In this document: one piece after another, positions 60,381 through 64,000 of the stretch
Numbering within the stretch: the first letter of the stretch is position 1
How the letters are laid out: each line of letters opens with the position of its first letter
From: Beta vulgaris subsp. vulgaris
Taxonomy: Eukaryota > Streptophyta > Magnoliopsida > Caryophyllales > Amaranthaceae
Length of the DNA: 64,000 bases
Direction: 5' to 3'
Assembly (NCBI RefSeq): GCF_026745355.1
Contig: NC_079205.1
Location: forward strand, 58,952,593 to 59,016,592
Notes under the pieces: model-generated
What the model was told of the DNA's origin: nothing
The model's database searches: none
The model's input: only the letters and a program-made list of their open reading frames with translations
Made by a program: the position numbers and the translations under genes

Positions 60381-60742
60381 TTGTAGTATTGATTTACTAG
60401 TTTTGCACTACGTAACAAGAGGTATTTGAACCAATCATGCTCAGTTTGGACAACAAAAGTTTGAAAGTACTTATTCTAGATTTCGCAGTTCTTTATTTAC
60501 GAAAATTTTGAAATCTCGAAAATGAAAAAGTTTATTTATTAAGGTTATGATATCCTAAGAGCTCGAAGCCATGAAGGCGAGATGTAGTCTTCAGCTACCT
60601 TAGATATCGCAAGCTACAGAGACCAATTCGATCACAACCTACTATTACTTCCAAATCCAAGAGTACAATGTGTGAAAGATGAAGAGAGCAACTAACAGAT
60701 CCATCAAAAATTGTTTCAAATTATTTAACCTATAATCACATA

Positions 60743-60931
60743 CTTCCTCCCTTCCAAACTATTCGCAGGGTGGGGAGAGAGCACAAGTGCTGAGAAGTAC
60801 TTATGGAGAAGAGAGAAATAAAAAAAGGAGACCCGTGTAATAAGAACCTAAATAACCAAATAAATAGTATTACAACTAATTTGAAACTTCCAGAAAAGAC
60901 AAATGGTGCAACTAATTTGGGATGGAGGAAG
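60743..60931. mobile_element. Stowaway-like MITE
   Basis: CTTCCTCCCTTCCAAACTATT and the complement of AACTAATTTGGGATGGAGGAAG are inverted. The flanks are TA at left and CA at right, so one base of the duplication has changed. Confidence 0.75.
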
Positions 60932-61082
60932 CATTAAATATTGAGATTCAATGTTGATGTACATGTAAGACTACAACTAATACAAAAATGCTGAAAATCA
61001 AATAACTGCATGTCAATGATTTGCCTCTTCAATCACTACCAAAATTGACACCAGTGCGATAGATTCATTGGATTTATAGCAT

Positions 61083-61133
61083 CAGTCGAACATGTGTGGA
61101 AGAGGCCTCACAGCCATGAAGGCATCCACCATC
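61083..61133 (-). CDS. Possible terminal exon of an unidentified minus-strand gene
   Basis: On the minus strand CATTTGTTCTTTCAG is a very good splice acceptor, followed by 17 codons reading MVDAFMAVRPLPHMFD and a stop. The short run has clean, conserved-looking wording, but I cannot name a family. Earlier exons would lie at higher coordinates, across or beyond the MITE cluster at 61.6-64 kb, and I found none in the window. It may be a chance match. Confidence 0.3.
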
Positions 61134-61634
61134 TGAAAGAACAAATGAACAATGTTAGAGAACGCAAGTTAAGTTTCAACAAACTTCAGCAACTTTTACT
61201 TTTGACAAGGATAAATCCACAGCCGTACAGGATCGAACATGATCTAAACACAAGCACAGTGAATGCAAGATAAGCTGACAGTTTAAGAGGAAACCTTATT
61301 CTCAAAAGATAACTTCATGCATAGGCTTAACGAGGAGAGATCGGATATGACCCTATCTCAATGAGCAAAGAAGACTAAGAAAAATCTGATATAACTACTA
61401 ATGAAGTGTATAATGAAACAAACGGCGTGCAAAAGTGTCAAAAGTCACCTACAAGACTACAGCAATCATACTTTTGCTGGAGGGGTGTTTTATTTGTTTC
61501 AGTTAATCTGTATTGGTCAGATGTTGACTTCTGTTGTAGATGTTGTAAGACTTCAACTAAATTAATTAATAAAAGTACTTAAGTATATGAACAAAGGTTC
61601 GGCCATGATGACCAATTGGTTCAAGATCAACTAT

Positions 61635-61948
61635 GTGCTTGTTGGTTGCAATGGGAATTAAATTCCCATAGGAATTTACAATTTGTGGGAATTCCTTATG
61701 AAATTCTTAGGAATTAGTCTAAATTGTTTGGTAATCATAAGAGAAGTTGTAATTCATAGGAATTTATGTAGGAATTGTGAGTAACCAAGGGGAGGGGAGG
61801 TAAATAAATTCCTACATTTTCTGTTTCAAATTCCCATGAATTTCATTGTCCTCATTTTCCCACTTTCTGTCAACCAAACAATTACCCAAATCTGAAAATC
61901 ATGGGAATTTCTATTGCCTACATAATTTCATGTATACCAAACAACCAC
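61635..61948. mobile_element. Tourist-like MITE, family 2 copy b
   Basis: GTGCTTGTTGGTTGCAATGGG at left, ACCAAACAACCAC at right. TAT flanks both sides (61632-61634 and 61949-61951). It is homologous to 56551-56876. Confidence 0.85.
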
Positions 61949-61994
61949 TATCTATATTTTTCCCTCCAAACCATCTTCCAGTTCATACCATATA

Positions 61995-62304
61995 GGGAGC
62001 GTTTGGTTCTTATGATTCTAGTATGAAGAATGGGTTTAAAATGAGTAAAACCCATACCTAGTGTTTGTTTGATAAATTGATAGATATAAAACTCATACCT
62101 CAAGCCCAGAAGGTATGGGGTTTAGAAACCCAAGAGGTGAGGTGGGTATAACTCATACCAATAACTCTAAGTATCAAATAAAATAAAAAAATTCACTCCC
62201 AAATAAAACCAAACACATGGTATTAGATATCAAGTTCCAAACCTATACCACTTTGGTTTCAATCCTGATTCCAAACTCATACCACTATATGAGCCAAATG
62301 CCCC
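61995..62304. mobile_element. Tourist-like MITE, family 3
   Basis: GGGAGCGTTTGGTTCTTATG at left and the complement of right (GGGGCATTTGGCTCATATAG) are inverted. ATA flanks both sides (61992-61994 and 62305-62307). The interior repeats ACCCATACC and CTCATACC words. Confidence 0.75.
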
Positions 62305-62315
62305 ATAGTCATATA

Positions 62316-62486
62316 GAACCTCCGTTTCTTAATAAAAGTGGCAAGGAGGAGAGAGCGATACGTGGCCTATGTGATATCAATAATATAAGGCTTTCTTTGT
62401 ATAAATTTTTTGGCCAAAAGAGATATGTCGCAAGTATTATGAAAAATCCCAAAAAGGAAAATTTTGCAAGTATTAAGAAACAGAGG
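62316..62486. mobile_element. Stowaway-like MITE
   Basis: ACCTCCGTTTCTTAATA at left and the complement of TATTAAGAAACAGAGGT at right are inverted. Flanking TA is visible at 62314-62315, and TAAT follows the right end. It lies about 12 bp beyond the preceding Tourist-like element. Confidence 0.75.
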
Positions 62487-62674
62487 TAATATCTAGTATG
62501 TTTTTCCTTTTCAACTCTTTTTCTTCTCATGTATGTCTGAGGAGTGAGGAATGCACACACTTACTAGTTGCTAGTAGTGTCTCATGTGAGAGTAGAAGTC
62601 CATCCCCTAAGCAATTAGCAAGGACTTTACTATAGCACACCTGACAATCTTGTGGTGATTGCTATGGTTATAAC

Positions 62675-64000
62675 TGCGGATCCAGGATTTTGGATGAGGG
62701 GTAGCATAAATTTACAATAGCATCGAATGCCGAAAAAACCAATAAGTACTAAATTCAAAATGCTTCAAAATCCAAATACAACCAAAGACAAAATAGTATA
62801 TAATATTTTTTACTATTATTCATGGTGAGTTATCAAATTTTGTAATAGTATACAATTGCATCAAGACTTGCATCTAAGAATAAACCGTCACCAAATTCTA
62901 TTGGCTTGGTTGAGTTGGAGGAAAACATTTGAGATATCCCTCTTTTGTTTTCTCTTTATGATTGTGAAGTACATTTATTCATACAATAACACAAGAATTA
63001 ACAAATCAATTGAACTAGGGTATTCTTACTCTGATTATACTAAAAACAACTTTACAACTCAAATCACAAATTCACAACATTACAATTTGTATGATTCTAT
63101 CTAATTCAAAAATCGTGATGCACCAGCAACTCACATAAATCAACATTTTACAACTGTAGATTAACAATAACAAACTTATAAAATCAAACAAATCCCAAAT
63201 TTATAAATCATATAAGGCTCAAAATTATAAATCAAAAATTAGATGAAAAAGAAGTGAAAGAAACAGTAAGAATGAAAAACCACCATTAAAACAATATGGC
63301 TTCTGCCATCACAAGGCTGACAACCTTCGTTCTCATTCCACCTTTCCTCACCTTCTTTTGCAGAAGGACCTGAACCAAAAACTCACTTCACAACATCAAC
63401 TATTTCCTCTAAAACCCACAAATTTTTCCCTCTACAAAACACCTCAAATGGTTTCAATCTCACCCCAAAATCAGTTGGTATGTCATAAGAAGACCAACCC
63501 GTTTTAGAAAATCCAAATTCAGAGGAACCCAGTTCATCAGATTCAGAGAATTTTGATAAGCGTAGGTTGGAAGAGAAATTTGCAGTGTTGAACATAGGAA
63601 TTTATGTTCGTCCATGGCTGCCCTTCTCAGCTACCGTTCTCAATTTTAATGGTGGTCTTGTAATGTCCGCCCATGGAGGTTTGATGCGTGCAAACGAAAA
63701 GGCAAAAGAGTTGAATTTTGTTGGTGGTTCAGGCGTATGGAGAGACTGAGGTGATTGTAGAGAGAGAGATGGGGAGGAATGGAGGAGACTGTAGAGTGTA
63801 GAGAGAGAAAGATGCAGAAAGAGAACAGAGGAGAAGATTAAAAGGCAGACCGTAGAGGGAGAGAGACGCGGAAAGAGGACAGAGGAGAAGAGAAAAGGCT
63901 GACTTTTGGTTCACTTTTCAGAAATTTATTTTTATAGAAAAATCATTTTTCTTAAAATGAGGGGTAGCGCGTGCTAGCCCTTGTTACAATGTGGCTCCGC
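62675..64000. mobile_element. Probable transposable element running to the window edge, carrying a gene fragment
   Basis: GCGGATCCAGGATTTTGG with GAGGGGTAGC lies at the left. At the very end of the window GAGGGGTAGCGCGTGCTAGCC is followed by TGGCTCCGC, so GCGGAKCCA occurs inverted at both ends. A duplicated GA-rich unit fills about 63790-63900. The right border and target duplication fall at or beyond the edge, so the class is unknown. Inside lies a broken piece of a probable host chloroplast gene (63296-63605). Confidence 0.5.
63296..63605 (+). pseudogene. Broken fragment of a chloroplast rubredoxin-like protein gene
   Basis: It begins MASAITRLTTFVL, a transit-peptide-like start. The frame is lost near 63373 by a small insertion or deletion and continues one frame over with Ser/Thr-rich wording. 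It is interrupted by a TAA at 63486-63488, then runs on to EEKFAVLNIGIY at 63605. That phrase closely resembles KFAVLNTGIY, which directly precedes the CxxC rubredoxin domain in plant plastid rubredoxin-like proteins (RBD1 family, as I remember it). Here the rubredoxin domain is missing and unrelated sequence follows. Two disablements and the truncation argue against function. No poly-A tail is seen, so capture by the surrounding element is more likely than retroposition. Confidence 0.5.

Noticed and set aside
63383..63595. 70-codon minus-strand frame at the right edge
   Set aside because: The opposite strand gives the more meaningful reading, a disrupted transit peptide followed by a rubredoxin-like linker phrase.
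1..64000. CRISPR arrays, operons, prophage or bacterial toxin-antitoxin modules
   Set aside because: None present. The window is intron-bearing plant nuclear DNA, and the repeats are transposon-derived or simple.

Overview
This is nuclear DNA of a flowering plant. Genes carry GT-AG introns, there are no operons, and intergenic DNA is AT-rich and packed with small transposable elements. The best clue to the lineage is a complete violaxanthin de-epoxidase gene whose protein closely resembles, from memory, the spinach enzyme. That points to the Amaranthaceae/Chenopodiaceae; the species cannot be fixed from the window alone.

Genes from left to right: a five-exon gene for an uncharacterised plastid-targeted membrane protein (1895-5448, +); a six-exon SWEET sugar transporter (6581-8197, -); violaxanthin de-epoxidase (20609-23128, +); a receptor-like cytoplasmic kinase of the RLCK-VII/PBL class with a long acidic, serine-rich tail (24128-27695, -); a small zinc-finger protein of the At2g23090 type split over a 3-kb intron (30399-33817, -); an intronless Rf-like PPR protein (38735-40756, -); a PP2-B type F-box/lectin protein (45201-48632, +); and a MUSTANG-type domesticated Mutator transposase (57407-59197, +). 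A possible last exon of another minus-strand gene lies at 61083-61133. These genes form no pathway together. The first gene and SWEET converge, and so do VDE and the kinase.

The remainder is repeats, many with ends I could fix by target-site duplications (TSDs). They include a 1079-bp Mutator-like element with ~160-bp inverted ends and a perfect 9-bp TSD (13178-14256), a 535-bp element with another perfect 9-bp TSD (55655-56189), hAT-like elements with arrays of short subterminal words, a cluster of short Helitron-like elements, several Tourist-like and Stowaway-like MITEs, solo LTRs, and tRNA-like (SINE) pieces. A diverged tandem duplication (about 9.9-11.8 kb versus 14.6-18.3 kb) gives natural empty and filled sites for several insertions.

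I found no previously undescribed multi-gene system. The observations most worth a second look are the 1079-bp element with reiterated ends, a broken fragment of a probable chloroplast rubredoxin-like gene inside a repeat at the right edge, the PPR gene with a fresh internal repeat duplication, the altered catalytic positions in the MUSTANG-like protein, and three elements that share one architecture but use different subterminal words.
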